6,971 bases of DNA from Dehalococcoidales bacterium (GCA_028713395.1 JAQTOJ010000102.1:1-6971), one strand, 5' to 3'. Numbered from the stretch's first letter, positions 1 to 6,299 are shown. Program-made: numbers and translations. The notes: generated by a model from the sequence alone, not told the origin.

Positions 1-545
1 GCGGTGTTTTCGATTATAAGCAGGTCAGGAGAGACCTGCCGCCAGCAATCGTCCAGGCCGGGGCCGGTATCGCCGGTGTAAAATAATTTCTTGCCGGAGG
101 GAGAGGTGATGTAAAAACCTACGGTAGGGACGGAATGTTTTACAGCGAGGGGTAAAATCTTGTAGCCGTGGAGCTTGAACTCTTTGCCGGGTTCGATGAG
201 CTTGAATTTGATGACCGGGTCTTCCGGAGGATGCGCCAGCAGGTTCTTGTACAGCTTGCCCGGAAAATTGAAGAGGTATTCCACGGCTTCTTTGACTTCC
301 TGGGTGCCGTAAAAGGTAATCGTGCTCTCGTTATCATGGAAAGTCGCGCCGATCATGACAACATCCTTAATATGGTCGTAATGGTGATGGGTGAGGAGAA
401 TGGCTTTAATTCGGGTTTGCTCTTGAAGGGTTAATCCGGCGGTCAAACCTCCGGCATCGATGGCGAGCACGTCGTCGATCAGAGCGCAGGCAGGACGGAT
501 GTTGATGGATTCCATGTTGTGCGCGCCGATCAAGCGGATTTTCAT
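1..545 (-). CDS. MBL-fold metal-dependent hydrolase, C-terminus cut by window edge
   Basis: Metallo-beta-lactamase-fold hydrolase; the first 181 residues are visible and the frame is still open at the left edge. The metal-binding signature THHHYDH lies at residues 52-58, giving the HxHxDH ligands H53, H55, D57 and H58. H137 (in KHSVPTVGF) and D159 (in YTGDTG) fit the further zinc ligands, and the strand LLIIENT follows as in RNase Z/UlaG-like members. No signal peptide is seen, so it is probably cytoplasmic. The ATG overlaps the TGA of the upstream transporter gene (ATGA), and GGAAG lies 4 nt before it, so the start is well supported and translation is probably coupled. The substrate cannot be told from sequence: the fold covers phosphodiesterases, lactonases and thioesterases. 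Family call is firm; function is open. Confidence 0.9.
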   Translation of the reverse strand, partial: MKIRLIGAHNMESINIRPACALIDDVLAIDAGGLTAGLTLQEQTRIKAILLTHHHYDHIKDVVMIGATFHDNESTITFYGTQEVKEAVEYLFNFPGKLYKNLLAHPPEDPVIKFKLIEPGKEFKLHGYKILPLAVKHSVPTVGFYITSPSGKKLFYTGDTGPGLDDCWRQVSPDLLIIENT

Positions 546-1231
546 TTGACTTCCGGTTTGGTCCGGCGATCGAAAAATGCCAGCGGGTTGAAATTGGTCT
601 GGATATCGTAGGTATCGATACCTTCCGTTCTCTTCAGATAATTGACCGCTTTATAGGTGACCGGCGTGAAGAGAATTTCAATGCCCACCTTGGCGACCCA
701 GTGGTTGAGAATTAAAACCGGCGCGAAAACGGGAGTGCCGTAAAAAGCGCCGAAGATGAAGATCACAGTATCCAGCCCTTCGCCAACGATGGTAGACCCG
801 ATGGTGCGGCTCCAAAGCCAGCGCCCTTTGGTGAAGACCTTCATGCGGGCGAGGACGAAAGAATTGGCAAATTCGCCGACCAGATACCCGGCAAAAGAGG
901 CGGCCAGCAATCGCGGAGTATAACCGAGAATGGCCTCATAAGCGGTTTGGTTGGCCCAGAAAGGCGCGGGCGGTAAAAGCTGCCCCACCCAGGCAAAAAA
1001 CACAAAAATAAGATTGCATAGAAAACCCAGCCAGATAATCCGGCGCGCCTGTTTATAGCCGTAGACCTCGGTGAGAACATCACCAAAAATGTAACTGAAC
1101 GGGAAAACAATGACCGCCGCGGGTAAAGCGATGGAGCCAATGGAAAACACCTTGCTGCCGATGATATTGGCCGTCAGCAGGCAGGTGACAAAGAGAACCG
1201 CAATGATGAGGAGACGATTGGATATTTTCAT
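542..1231 (-). CDS. yhhQ: Queuosine precursor transporter (VUT/YhhQ family, DUF165)
   Basis: Integral membrane protein of 229 aa, close to the usual length (about 220 aa). The family imports queuosine precursors such as preQ0/preQ1 for tRNA wobble-base modification. About six hydrophobic segments are visible, near residues 7-29, 31-53, 64-86, 105-128, 143-165 and 168-193. Family hallmarks are FPFSYIFGDVLTEVYGY at 43-59 followed by the basic stretch KQARR, then RTIGSTIVGEGLDT at 142-155, and the C-terminal NFNPLAFFD region. The ATG at 1231 starts the family-typical N-terminus but has no clear Shine-Dalgarno site; a perfect 9-bp inverted repeat sits 5 bp upstream instead. The 3' end overlaps the hydrolase gene by 4 bp. 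No preQ1 riboswitch motif was recognised upstream, and no queuosine synthesis or insertion gene is in the window, so the exact substrate is inferred from family only. Confidence 0.92.
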   Translation of the reverse strand: MKISNRLLIIAVLFVTCLLTANIIGSKVFSIGSIALPAAVIVFPFSYIFGDVLTEVYGYKQARRIIWLGFLCNLIFVFFAWVGQLLPPAPFWANQTAYEAILGYTPRLLAASFAGYLVGEFANSFVLARMKVFTKGRWLWSRTIGSTIVGEGLDTVIFIFGAFYGTPVFAPVLILNHWVAKVGIEILFTPVTYKAVNYLKRTEGIDTYDIQTNFNPLAFFDRRTKPEVK

Positions 1232-1236
1232 AAGCG

Positions 1237-1256
1237 TGATAGAATCAATTCTATCA
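1237..1256. repeat. Perfect 9-bp inverted repeat at the transporter start
   Basis: TGATAGAAT and ATTCTATCA flank a 2-bp spacer (CA). The palindrome lies 5 bp upstream of the yhhQ start codon, where a ribosome site would be expected. A further CTATCA half-site lies at 1270-1275. Size and symmetry fit a dimeric repressor operator; an RNA hairpin hiding the start is the alternative. Neither is shown. Confidence 0.5.
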
Positions 1257-1301
1257 TATTAGCTGCCCGCTATCACGTGGTTTGATGGTTATGAACTCAC
1301 A

Positions 1302-1343
1302 AGCTTTCAGCAATCAGCTTTTAGCGGTCAGTATTTTGCGGCT
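1302..1343. repeat. Decayed 14-nt tandem repeat, three units
   Basis: Three consecutive 14-nt units begin at 1302, 1316 and 1330. The first two, AGCTTTCAGCAATC and AGCTTTTAGCGGTC, match at 11 of 14 positions; the third matches the second at 9 of 14. ATCAGC (1313-1318) and GCTGAT (1341-1346) also form an inverted pair. It looks like a remnant of an intergenic repeat of the AGCTTTCAGC type. No function can be assigned. Confidence 0.4.
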
Positions 1344-1405
1344 GATAATCAAAAAGAAAAACACCGTAATTCACGGCTGTGATGATCCTGAACCCGCGGA
1401 TATTC

Positions 1406-1435
1406 TTGCGGTTGGCGGGATGATGTGTGTATGAT
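1406..1435 (+). promoter_or_regulatory. Weak candidate promoter for the acyl-CoA synthetase-like pair
   Basis: TTGCGG (1406-1411) and TATGAT (1430-1435) are separated by 18 bp, about 107 bp before the first gene. The -10 matches consensus at five of six positions, but the -35 only at three. A second -10-like hexamer, TATAGA (1505-1510), lies nearer the gene without a good -35. Which is used, if either, is uncertain. Confidence 0.25.
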
Positions 1436-1527
1436 AAAAGTAGAGAGTCTGCCGGTATTGGAGGCTCATAAATAGTAACCGCTGGTCGATTCGTAAACTA
1501 GAGATATAGAACTTGCGGCTGGAAATT

Positions 1528-1536
1528 AGGAAGGAG
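1528..1536 (+). promoter_or_regulatory. Ribosome binding site fixing the start at 1543
   Basis: AGGAAGGAG ends 6 nt before the ATG at 1543. This rules against the in-frame upstream TTG at 1513, which would place the site inside the coding region and add ten residues not seen in the downstream paralogue. Confidence 0.85.
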
Positions 1537-1542
1537 TTTTTC

Positions 1543-3078
1543 ATGTCTGCTCACCCCCTGGATGCGATTCTGCATCCCAAATCAGTTGCCGTCGTTGGCG
1601 CCTCGCCATCAGGCCGCGGCGGTGGTTTCATCACCCCGATGTTCGACCTTGGATTTAAGGGCATCATTTATCCGGTAAATCCCAAATACAAAGAAATGTA
1701 TGGTCTCAAAACCTATCCTACCGTGCGCGACATCCCGGGAGAAGTCGATTTCGTCATCTCATCCATTCCTGCTCAGGAGACGCTGAAGCTGGTAGATGAC
1801 TGCGCGGCGAAGCACGTGAAAGCCATTCATTTCTTCACCGCCCGTTTCAGTGAGACCGGTCGCGCGGATGCCGCCGACCTGGAAAAAGAAATCCTGAAAC
1901 GCTGCAAAGCCGGCAATGTGAGAATTATCGGCCCGAACTGCATGGGCGTTTTCTATCCTGCCTGGGGGTTGTCATTCTTTGGGCATATGCCCAAGACTTC
2001 CGGTCACATCGGTGTCGCCTCACAGAGCGGCGGCGCCGTGGGCGATATCGTAGAAGCCATGGGCGTGAAAGGTCTTTATTGCAGCAAGGGCATCAGCTAC
2101 GGCAATGCGCTTGATTTCAACGAGGCCGATTACCTGGAATATTTCGGCGAAGACCCCGATACCAACGTGATCTTGATGTATATCGAAGGCGTCCGGGCCG
2201 GTAAGAGATTCTTCAATGTCATGCGTGAAGTCACCAAGAAGAAACCGGTTATCGTGCTCAAAGGCGGACGCGGTAAATCCGGCACGCGGGCGACGGCTTC
2301 GCACACCGCCTCCCTGGCCGGTTCGATGACGGTCTGGAATGCGGCCATCAAACAAGCCGGCGGTATCAATGCCGTCGATATCGATGAGATGGTAGACATC
2401 GCCGCCGCCTTTAATTTCGTCCCGCCGATGTTGCACAACCGCGTAGGCGTCTGCGGCGGTAGCGGCGGCAGCAGTGTCATGGGCGCCGACCAATCTGAAG
2501 AAGCGGGTCTTGACGTTATTCCCCTGCCGGAAGAAATCCGGGCTGAACTCAAAGCTAAAGGCAGCCCCATCTGGGACTGGATCAGCAACCCGGCGGATTT
2601 TTCCATCGGTATGGGTGGCGAATTCAATGTCGCTGAAGTCGTTGGGCTCATGGCGAAAAACCCGAATTTCGACTTTTTGATATTGTTCATGATGAACCCG
2701 TTCGCGCGTAACGCTTTCCGCCCTGCCAACCAGACCGCGCAATTTCCGCCGCCTGTGCTGACTAATCCTCCGGCGGCTAACGCCCCGGCGGCTCCGGCCA
2801 AACCGCAGCAAGGTCCCTGGGGTAACTTGCCGCCTTCACTCGATGCGTATGTCAAGCAATATCGCTACGATGTGGTCGGTAAACCTTTATTCATTATCCA
2901 GGGCGACCGCGGCCGGAACAACGACCCGACCGGTGAAGCCAACAAGTCTTACAATGAATTAAGGGAAAAACTGATCGAAAACGGGATCGTTTCCTACCCT
3001 AACATCAAACGCGCCGCCAATGCGGCCGCGCACCTGGTGAGATATTATCAGGACAAGAAGGAACGTACCACCTTATAA
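1543..3078 (+). CDS. Acyl-CoA synthetase (NDP-forming) alpha-like protein with Pro-rich insert, first of tandem pair
   Basis: This 511-aa protein resembles the alpha subunit of ADP-forming acetyl/acyl-CoA synthetase (COG1042), which interconverts acyl-CoA and acid plus ATP through a phospho-histidine. An N-terminal CoA-binding Rossmann domain (about 5-135) has VAVVGAS at 15-21 and GPNCMG at 130-135. A ligase domain (about 140-290) has ASQSGG, SYGNALDFNEADYLEYF, and SHTASLAG holding H254, the presumed phosphorylated histidine. A third domain (from about 300) has CGGSGGS at 304-310 and NPAD at 349-352. Residues 394-431 are a Pro/Ala/Asn/Gln-rich stretch absent from the paralogue, followed by a conserved C-terminal alpha/beta segment. 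There is no ATP-grasp domain, which full-length COG1042 proteins or a separate beta subunit would supply. It sits 34 bp upstream of its paralogue, presumably in one operon. Family is firm; substrate and catalytic competence are unknown. Confidence 0.88.
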   Translation: MSAHPLDAILHPKSVAVVGASPSGRGGGFITPMFDLGFKGIIYPVNPKYKEMYGLKTYPTVRDIPGEVDFVISSIPAQETLKLVDDCAAKHVKAIHFFTARFSETGRADAADLEKEILKRCKAGNVRIIGPNCMGVFYPAWGLSFFGHMPKTSGHIGVASQSGGAVGDIVEAMGVKGLYCSKGISYGNALDFNEADYLEYFGEDPDTNVILMYIEGVRAGKRFFNVMREVTKKKPVIVLKGGRGKSGTRATASHTASLAGSMTVWNAAIKQAGGINAVDIDEMVDIAAAFNFVPPMLHNRVGVCGGSGGSSVMGADQSEEAGLDVIPLPEEIRAELKAKGSPIWDWISNPADFSIGMGGEFNVAEVVGLMAKNPNFDFLILFMMNPFARNAFRPANQTAQFPPPVLTNPPAANAPAAPAKPQQGPWGNLPPSLDAYVKQYRYDVVGKPLFIIQGDRGRNNDPTGEANKSYNELREKLIENGIVSYPNIKRAANAAAHLVRYYQDKKERTTL

Positions 3079-3112
3079 CCGGTAACTGAATAAAAAATAG
3101 AGAGGTGTTTGC

Positions 3113-4552
3113 ATGTCTCTTCCGGAACTGGCGCAGATATTGAATCCGCGGTCGGTGGCCGTGATAGGGGCCTCCGCAAACACCTCTTCTTTTGGCTACT
3201 CATATGTCCATCATTTAGTGGAATACGGTTTCAAGGGCAAGATTTATCCGGTCAATCCCAACTATACGGAGATAATGGGATTGAAGACATATCAGAACGT
3301 GAGCGCAATTCCAGGAGAAGTCGATTACGCCATCTCCTGTGTTAATGCCGGGCAGGTGATGCCGATGCTGGCGGAACTGGCGGCGAAAAACACCCACCTG
3401 GTGCATCTTTATACGGCGCGTTTCAGTGAAACAGGGCGTAAAGACGCCGCCGAATTGGAGCAAGCGGTACTCAAGTTCGCGCAAAGCCGGAATATCCGGC
3501 TGATCGGTCCGAACTGCATGGGGCTGTATTATCCCAGGCTCGGTATTTCCTTCGGGTACAACTTGCCCAAAGATGCCGGGACGGTCGGCATGGCATCACA
3601 ATCCGGTGGCGGGGCTTCCGGGTTCGCGCACATCGGCGGGTTAAGGGGACTGCGTTTCAGCAAGGTCTTCAGCTACGGCAACGCCCTGGATTTGAATGAA
3701 TGCGATTACCTGGATTATTTCATCAACGACCCGGAAACGAAAATCATCTGCCTGTATGTTGAAGGCGTCAAGGACGGTCGGCGTTTCTTTGAGACGCTCA
3801 AACGGGCGACCAAAATAAAACCGGTGGTGGTGATCAAGGGCGGGCGGGGGCAATCCGGCGCTCGCATGACTTCTTCCCACACGGCGTCGCTGGCAGGTAA
3901 ATACCAGGTATTCGAGGCGTTGGTCAAACAATGCGGGGCGATTTCCGCCGGTGATTTCGAGGAGATGGCGGATATCGTGGTGGCGTTGCATTACCTGCCG
4001 CCAATCAAAGGTAACCGTGTCGGCGTGATCGGCGGAGGTGGCGGGCCGAGCGTGATGGCGGCGGAAGCCTGCGAGACGGCGGGACTGGACGTGATACCTA
4101 TCCCCCAAAGTCTGCGGGAGGAGATGAAGAGCCGCGGCGTGACCATCTGGGACTGGGTGAGCAATCCGGTCGACCTTTCCATTATCGGGGGATCGGGGAT
4201 ATCCGATCTGGATATGCTGCACCTGATGGGCAAGCATCCGGATTTTGATTTGCTGCTGGTCAACTTCAACGAGTGGGTGATGTTCACGCTGGCGACAGAT
4301 GAAAGACTCAAAGGCATGCCGCTGGCGGTGAAAGGTTACTCGGCAATTAAAGAAAAATACGGCAAACCGCTGGCGGTGGTGCTGGGTGAGCGGGGTTTGG
4401 TAGCCGAAGAATACGATGACTTTAAGTGGAAAACCCTTGCCCAGGTGCGCAGCGACCTCAGGAAAGCGGGGATACCGGTTTTTAGCACCTTCCCGCGGGC
4501 GGCGACTGCTTTACATAAAGTGTGGAAGTATTACTCCGGTTTGAACAGTTAA
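3113..4552 (+). CDS. Acyl-CoA synthetase (NDP-forming) alpha-like protein, second of tandem pair
   Basis: This 479-aa protein is a paralogue of the preceding product, with about half the residues identical by eye across the first 260. The layout is the same: CoA-binding Rossmann domain with VAVIGAS at 15-21 and GPNCMG at 132-137; ligase domain with MASQSGG, SYGNALDLNECDYLDYF, and SHTASLAG holding H256 as presumed phospho-histidine; third domain with IGGGGGPSV and NPVD at 351-354; and a C-terminal segment ending in the AGIPVFSTFPRAATAL region. Its length is near that of known alpha subunits (about 460 aa), without the Pro-rich insert. It too lacks an ATP-grasp domain. AGGTG ends 5 nt before the ATG. 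Tandem order and 34-bp spacing suggest co-expression and perhaps a hetero-oligomer, which is inference. Acyl substrate unknown; a non-catalytic CoA-binding role is the main alternative. Confidence 0.88.
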   Translation: MSLPELAQILNPRSVAVIGASANTSSFGYSYVHHLVEYGFKGKIYPVNPNYTEIMGLKTYQNVSAIPGEVDYAISCVNAGQVMPMLAELAAKNTHLVHLYTARFSETGRKDAAELEQAVLKFAQSRNIRLIGPNCMGLYYPRLGISFGYNLPKDAGTVGMASQSGGGASGFAHIGGLRGLRFSKVFSYGNALDLNECDYLDYFINDPETKIICLYVEGVKDGRRFFETLKRATKIKPVVVIKGGRGQSGARMTSSHTASLAGKYQVFEALVKQCGAISAGDFEEMADIVVALHYLPPIKGNRVGVIGGGGGPSVMAAEACETAGLDVIPIPQSLREEMKSRGVTIWDWVSNPVDLSIIGGSGISDLDMLHLMGKHPDFDLLLVNFNEWVMFTLATDERLKGMPLAVKGYSAIKEKYGKPLAVVLGERGLVAEEYDDFKWKTLAQVRSDLRKAGIPVFSTFPRAATALHKVWKYYSGLNS

Positions 4553-4716
4553 GAAAACCAGCGGAACGACATGTTGATGTTTGAACAATGGCGAGTAGGC
4601 GTGCCCTAAACTTTATTAGTCTGGACGAATGTAACTCTTGGAATCCATAATTTAGAGCAGCCTTACTATCAAGTTCAATATATGCAGGTATCATTTATTT
4701 CTGAAAGGAGATTGAA

Positions 4717-5034
4717 ATGGATAAATTCGAAAATGTGACGGTTATAAAAAAAGCTAACACGTATTTTAACGGTAATGTCACCAGCCGCACTATTTTGTTT
4801 AAAGACGGCGCGAGAAAAACGCTTGGTATTATCTTACCAGGGCAGTATGAGTTCGGGACAGCGGAAAAAGAACACATGGAAATATTAGCGGGAAGCCTGC
4901 AGGTATTTTTACCAGGCGGCCGGGATTGGGAAACCTACAAAGCCGGTCAATCGTTTAGTGTCCCGGCGAATAGCAAGTTTAAACTCGCAGCCAATGAAGT
5001 GGCTGACTATTGTTGTTCATACATCAAAGAATAA
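4717..5034 (+). CDS. ppnP: Pyrimidine/purine nucleoside phosphorylase PpnP (DUF1255, cupin fold)
   Basis: PpnP-family protein of 105 aa; E. coli PpnP (YaiE) is 94 aa, and the difference is an N-terminal extension of about ten residues. The family cleaves diverse nucleosides with phosphate to free base and ribose 1-phosphate, in the cytoplasm. Seen here: the NTYFNGNVTSRTI start, the LPGQYEFGTAEKEHMEILAG core, then LQVFLPGGRDWETYKAGQSF, VPANSKFKL and the DYCCSYI end, all in family order. AGGAG (4706-4710) lies 6 nt before the ATG. The gene stands alone, 164 bp after the acyl-CoA synthetase pair, and is visibly more AT-rich than that pair. No convincing promoter was found in the spacer. It probably serves nucleoside salvage; no neighbouring nucleoside gene supports a more specific role. 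Confidence 0.9.
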   Translation: MDKFENVTVIKKANTYFNGNVTSRTILFKDGARKTLGIILPGQYEFGTAEKEHMEILAGSLQVFLPGGRDWETYKAGQSFSVPANSKFKLAANEVADYCCSYIKE

Positions 5035-5065
5035 CAATTCTAGTAGGCGTGTATAACATATTGGA

Positions 5066-5094
5066 GGGGGCCGTTCCTGGTCTCTCTTCTTTTG
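5066..5094 (+). terminator. Possible intrinsic terminator after ppnP
   Basis: GGGGGCC (5066-5072) can pair with GGTCTCT (5079-5085) around the loop GTTCCT, giving seven pairs of which three are G-U. The T-rich CTTCTTTTG follows. It lies 32 bp after the ppnP stop. Wobble pairs make it weak, so this is a candidate only. Confidence 0.35.
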
Positions 5095-5120
5095 TGTTTA
5101 AAATTCCGTAGTAAGGTACT

Positions 5121-5149
5121 TTGCAACAGTTGTTCCACAATATTATCAT
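5121..5149 (+). promoter_or_regulatory. Candidate sigma-70 type promoter for the anchored protein at 5210
   Basis: TTGCAA (5121-5126) and TATCAT (5144-5149) are spaced by 17 bp. The -10 matches consensus at five of six positions and the -35 at four. Transcription would begin near 5156, leaving a leader of about 54 nt. It lies after the candidate ppnP terminator, which supports a separate transcript. Confidence 0.5.
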
Positions 5150-5198
5150 ATAGATGGAAAATCAACCCCACGTCATTATTTTCCCATCAACCGCAACC

Positions 5199-5204
5199 GA
5201 GGAG
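5199..5204 (+). promoter_or_regulatory. Ribosome binding site supporting a TTG start at 5210
   Basis: GAGGAG ends 5 nt before TTG at 5210. The hydrophobic N-terminal segment begins at once (KRKLIILLSV), and the next in-frame ATG lies well beyond it, so TTG is the best start. Confidence 0.75.
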
Positions 5205-5209
5205 ACAGC

Positions 5210-5728
5210 TTGAAAAGAAAACTCATTATTTTATTAAGCGTGCTCGTTATCGCTTTAGCCCTGATTGGAACCAGCGCTTGGTTGCTGGCAGCGCGGTCGC
5301 CATCTGAAAATGCCGCCGCTGCCATGGAAATTGTGGTGGTGCCGGGGCCGGGCAGTGTGCTGCCAAGGGCAGATGGCGCCTTCTCACAGATATTAATGAC
5401 CAACGTAAAAGTTGCTAAAACACCTAGTAATTTGGAGTATCTGCAACTCTCGCCGTCCCAAATAATCAAACAAGGCGACCAGATTCTGGTGATGACGCTG
5501 ACCATTCAAAATATGCACGAGGGGTACAAGATCATTGGCGTCTCGGCGGCGGGCTTTGATGCCCAGGGAACGAACGTGGCGCGAACGTTGGATGATGCTC
5601 TACATGGCATGGCCTGGACGCAACTTGATTATCAAGAAACCGGTGAGATCACGATTCATCTGAATTACGCAAAAGATATTAAGCAAATCAAGATATTTGG
5701 CAGTAATTACCAATATCCGGTGCCTTAG
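5210..5728 (+). CDS. Membrane-anchored or secreted protein of unknown function
   Basis: A 172-aa protein that I do not recognise as a named family. It begins with a short basic stretch (KRK) and a hydrophobic segment at about 5-27 that would act as signal anchor or signal peptide; there is no lipobox cysteine and no clear cleavage site. The rest (about 39-172) is predicted outside the membrane, with alternating hydrophobic strands such as MEIVVVPGPG (39-48), QILVMTLTIQNM (91-102) and YKIIGVSAAGFD (106-117), and ends in EITIHLNYAKDIKQIKIFG. The pattern suits an Ig-like beta-sandwich of the kind found in small bacterial envelope proteins. The start is TTG. It has its own promoter candidate and converges on the SnoaL-like gene. 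The post-signal segment resembles that of the lipoprotein at 6436, perhaps a shared fold. Function unknown. Confidence 0.75.
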   Translation: MKRKLIILLSVLVIALALIGTSAWLLAARSPSENAAAAMEIVVVPGPGSVLPRADGAFSQILMTNVKVAKTPSNLEYLQLSPSQIIKQGDQILVMTLTIQNMHEGYKIIGVSAAGFDAQGTNVARTLDDALHGMAWTQLDYQETGEITIHLNYAKDIKQIKIFGSNYQYPVP

Positions 5729-5749
5729 AACCATAGATTCATGGTAGAA

Positions 5750-5776
5750 GGAACGCACCCCGTTTTTCTTTTAGTG
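5750..5776 (+). terminator. Weak candidate terminator after the anchored protein
   Basis: GAACG (5751-5755) pairs with CGTTT (5761-5765) around CACCC, one pair being G-U, and is followed by TTCTTTTAG. The stem is short and takes up part of the T-run. It lies in the 61-bp gap between two convergent genes, where a terminator is expected. Confidence 0.22.
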
Positions 5777-5789
5777 GTTTCCATTTTTC

Positions 5790-6203
5790 TCAGAAAGCAT
5801 TAACGGCGTTGGGCATGCCGGGCAAGATTTGCTGGGTAATGTCCCAATACTCAACAATTTTCTCTCCCTCGAAACGGAAAAGGTGTGTCTGCCGCAGACC
5901 GCCGGCGCCGGGTTGGCCTTTGGAGTTCAGCAGTTGTGTATAGGCGGCGACCATGTCTCCGTCAGCCAGTAAATATTTGACGGTGAAATCAGGTTGCGAA
6001 ACCTGAGCGGTCATCTCTTTGCTGGCAGCGATCATTGCTTCCATCAAGGCGTTCATGCCGCCGATGATATAGGGATTGTGCGTCTGGCAATCAGGAGAAA
6101 AGAAAGGCAAAACATCTTTGAATTTGCCTGAACCGATCAATCTGAAGAATTCATTCACAATTTTCTTACGGGCTGTGACCATTTGCGCTGGTTGTTTCTG
6201 CAA
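5790..6203 (-). CDS. SnoaL/NTF2-like protein (nuclear transport factor 2 family)
   Basis: Small cytoplasmic protein of 137 aa with the SnoaL/NTF2-like cone-shaped fold, closest by eye to the SnoaL-like aldol-condensation group (COG4922). Hallmarks are the N-terminal helix with VNEFFRLIGSGKF (16-28), CQTHNPYIIGG (39-49), the LLADGDMVAAYTQLL strand pair, FRFEGEKIVEYWDITQQI, and a final NAF resembling the family's C-terminal tail. Members bind or transform small hydrophobic ligands, but catalytic residues vary and no substrate can be named. The start is TTG at 6203, 7 nt after AGGAGGT; the upstream GTG at 6212 overlaps that Shine-Dalgarno site and the ATG at 6182 is too far from it. It is a single gene on the minus strand, with an extended -10 promoter candidate just upstream. 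Confidence 0.85.
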   Translation of the reverse strand: MQKQPAQMVTARKKIVNEFFRLIGSGKFKDVLPFFSPDCQTHNPYIIGGMNALMEAMIAASKEMTAQVSQPDFTVKYLLADGDMVAAYTQLLNSKGQPGAGGLRQTHLFRFEGEKIVEYWDITQQILPGMPNAVNAF

Positions 6204-6210
6204 GAAAACC

Positions 6211-6217
6211 ACCTCCT
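6211..6217 (-). promoter_or_regulatory. Ribosome binding site fixing the SnoaL-like start at TTG 6203
   Basis: AGGAGGT on the minus strand is a near-perfect anti-16S match, 7 nt before TTG (6203-6201). It includes the first base of the upstream in-frame GTG at 6212, so that GTG cannot be the start. Confidence 0.8.
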
Positions 6218-6235
6218 AATCTGATTTACAACAGT

Positions 6236-6244
6236 AGTATACCA
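6236..6244 (-). promoter_or_regulatory. Extended -10 promoter candidate for the SnoaL-like gene
   Basis: TGGTATACT on the minus strand is TG-n followed by a -10 with five of six consensus bases. No good -35 is found at 16-18 bp, as is common for extended -10 promoters. Transcription would start near 6229, leaving a leader of about 25 nt that includes the Shine-Dalgarno site. Confidence 0.5.
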
Positions 6245-6299
6245 CCGAATAGTTTCTCTGAATTAGCTGCTTACAGAGGTAGATTAATCGTATTGGTAG

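Larger units (their letters stand above)
1232..1542. other. Divergent intergenic region, about 310 bp
   Basis: This stretch separates the minus-strand transporter/hydrolase pair from the plus-strand acyl-CoA synthetase-like pair. It contains the 9-bp inverted repeat (1237-1256), a decayed 14-nt tandem repeat (1302-1343), a weak plus-strand promoter candidate (1406-1435) and a strong Shine-Dalgarno site (1528-1536). No convincing small gene, tRNA or riboswitch was recognised in it. Confidence 0.7.

Noticed and set aside
168..434. Plus-strand open frame of 88 codons at the left end
   Set aside because: It is the shadow of the minus-strand MBL-fold hydrolase, whose zinc-binding motifs lie in the same DNA.
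1232..1330. preQ1 riboswitch upstream of the queuosine-precursor transporter
   Set aside because: Looked for on the minus strand because such transporters are often controlled this way, but no recognisable aptamer sequence was found; only the short palindrome is present.
1513..1542. Upstream TTG start for the first acyl-CoA synthetase-like gene
   Set aside because: The Shine-Dalgarno site AGGAAGGAG lies downstream of it and is placed for the ATG at 1543; the extra residues have no match in the paralogue.
2020..2855. Long antisense open frames (up to 263 codons) inside the first acyl-CoA synthetase-like gene
   Set aside because: Their translations are rich in Arg, Ala and His with no family resemblance, and the plus-strand frame has clear conserved domains. 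They arise from GC-rich third positions.
3641..4317. Antisense open frames inside the second acyl-CoA synthetase-like gene
   Set aside because: Compositionally biased products with no domain, fully covered by a conserved gene on the other strand.
4594..5051. 10-bp direct repeat AGTAGGCGTG at 4594-4603 and 5042-5051, flanking ppnP
   Set aside because: Tempting as a target duplication around a mobile unit, but several 10-bp repeats are expected by chance in 7 kb and there are no inverted ends or transposase.
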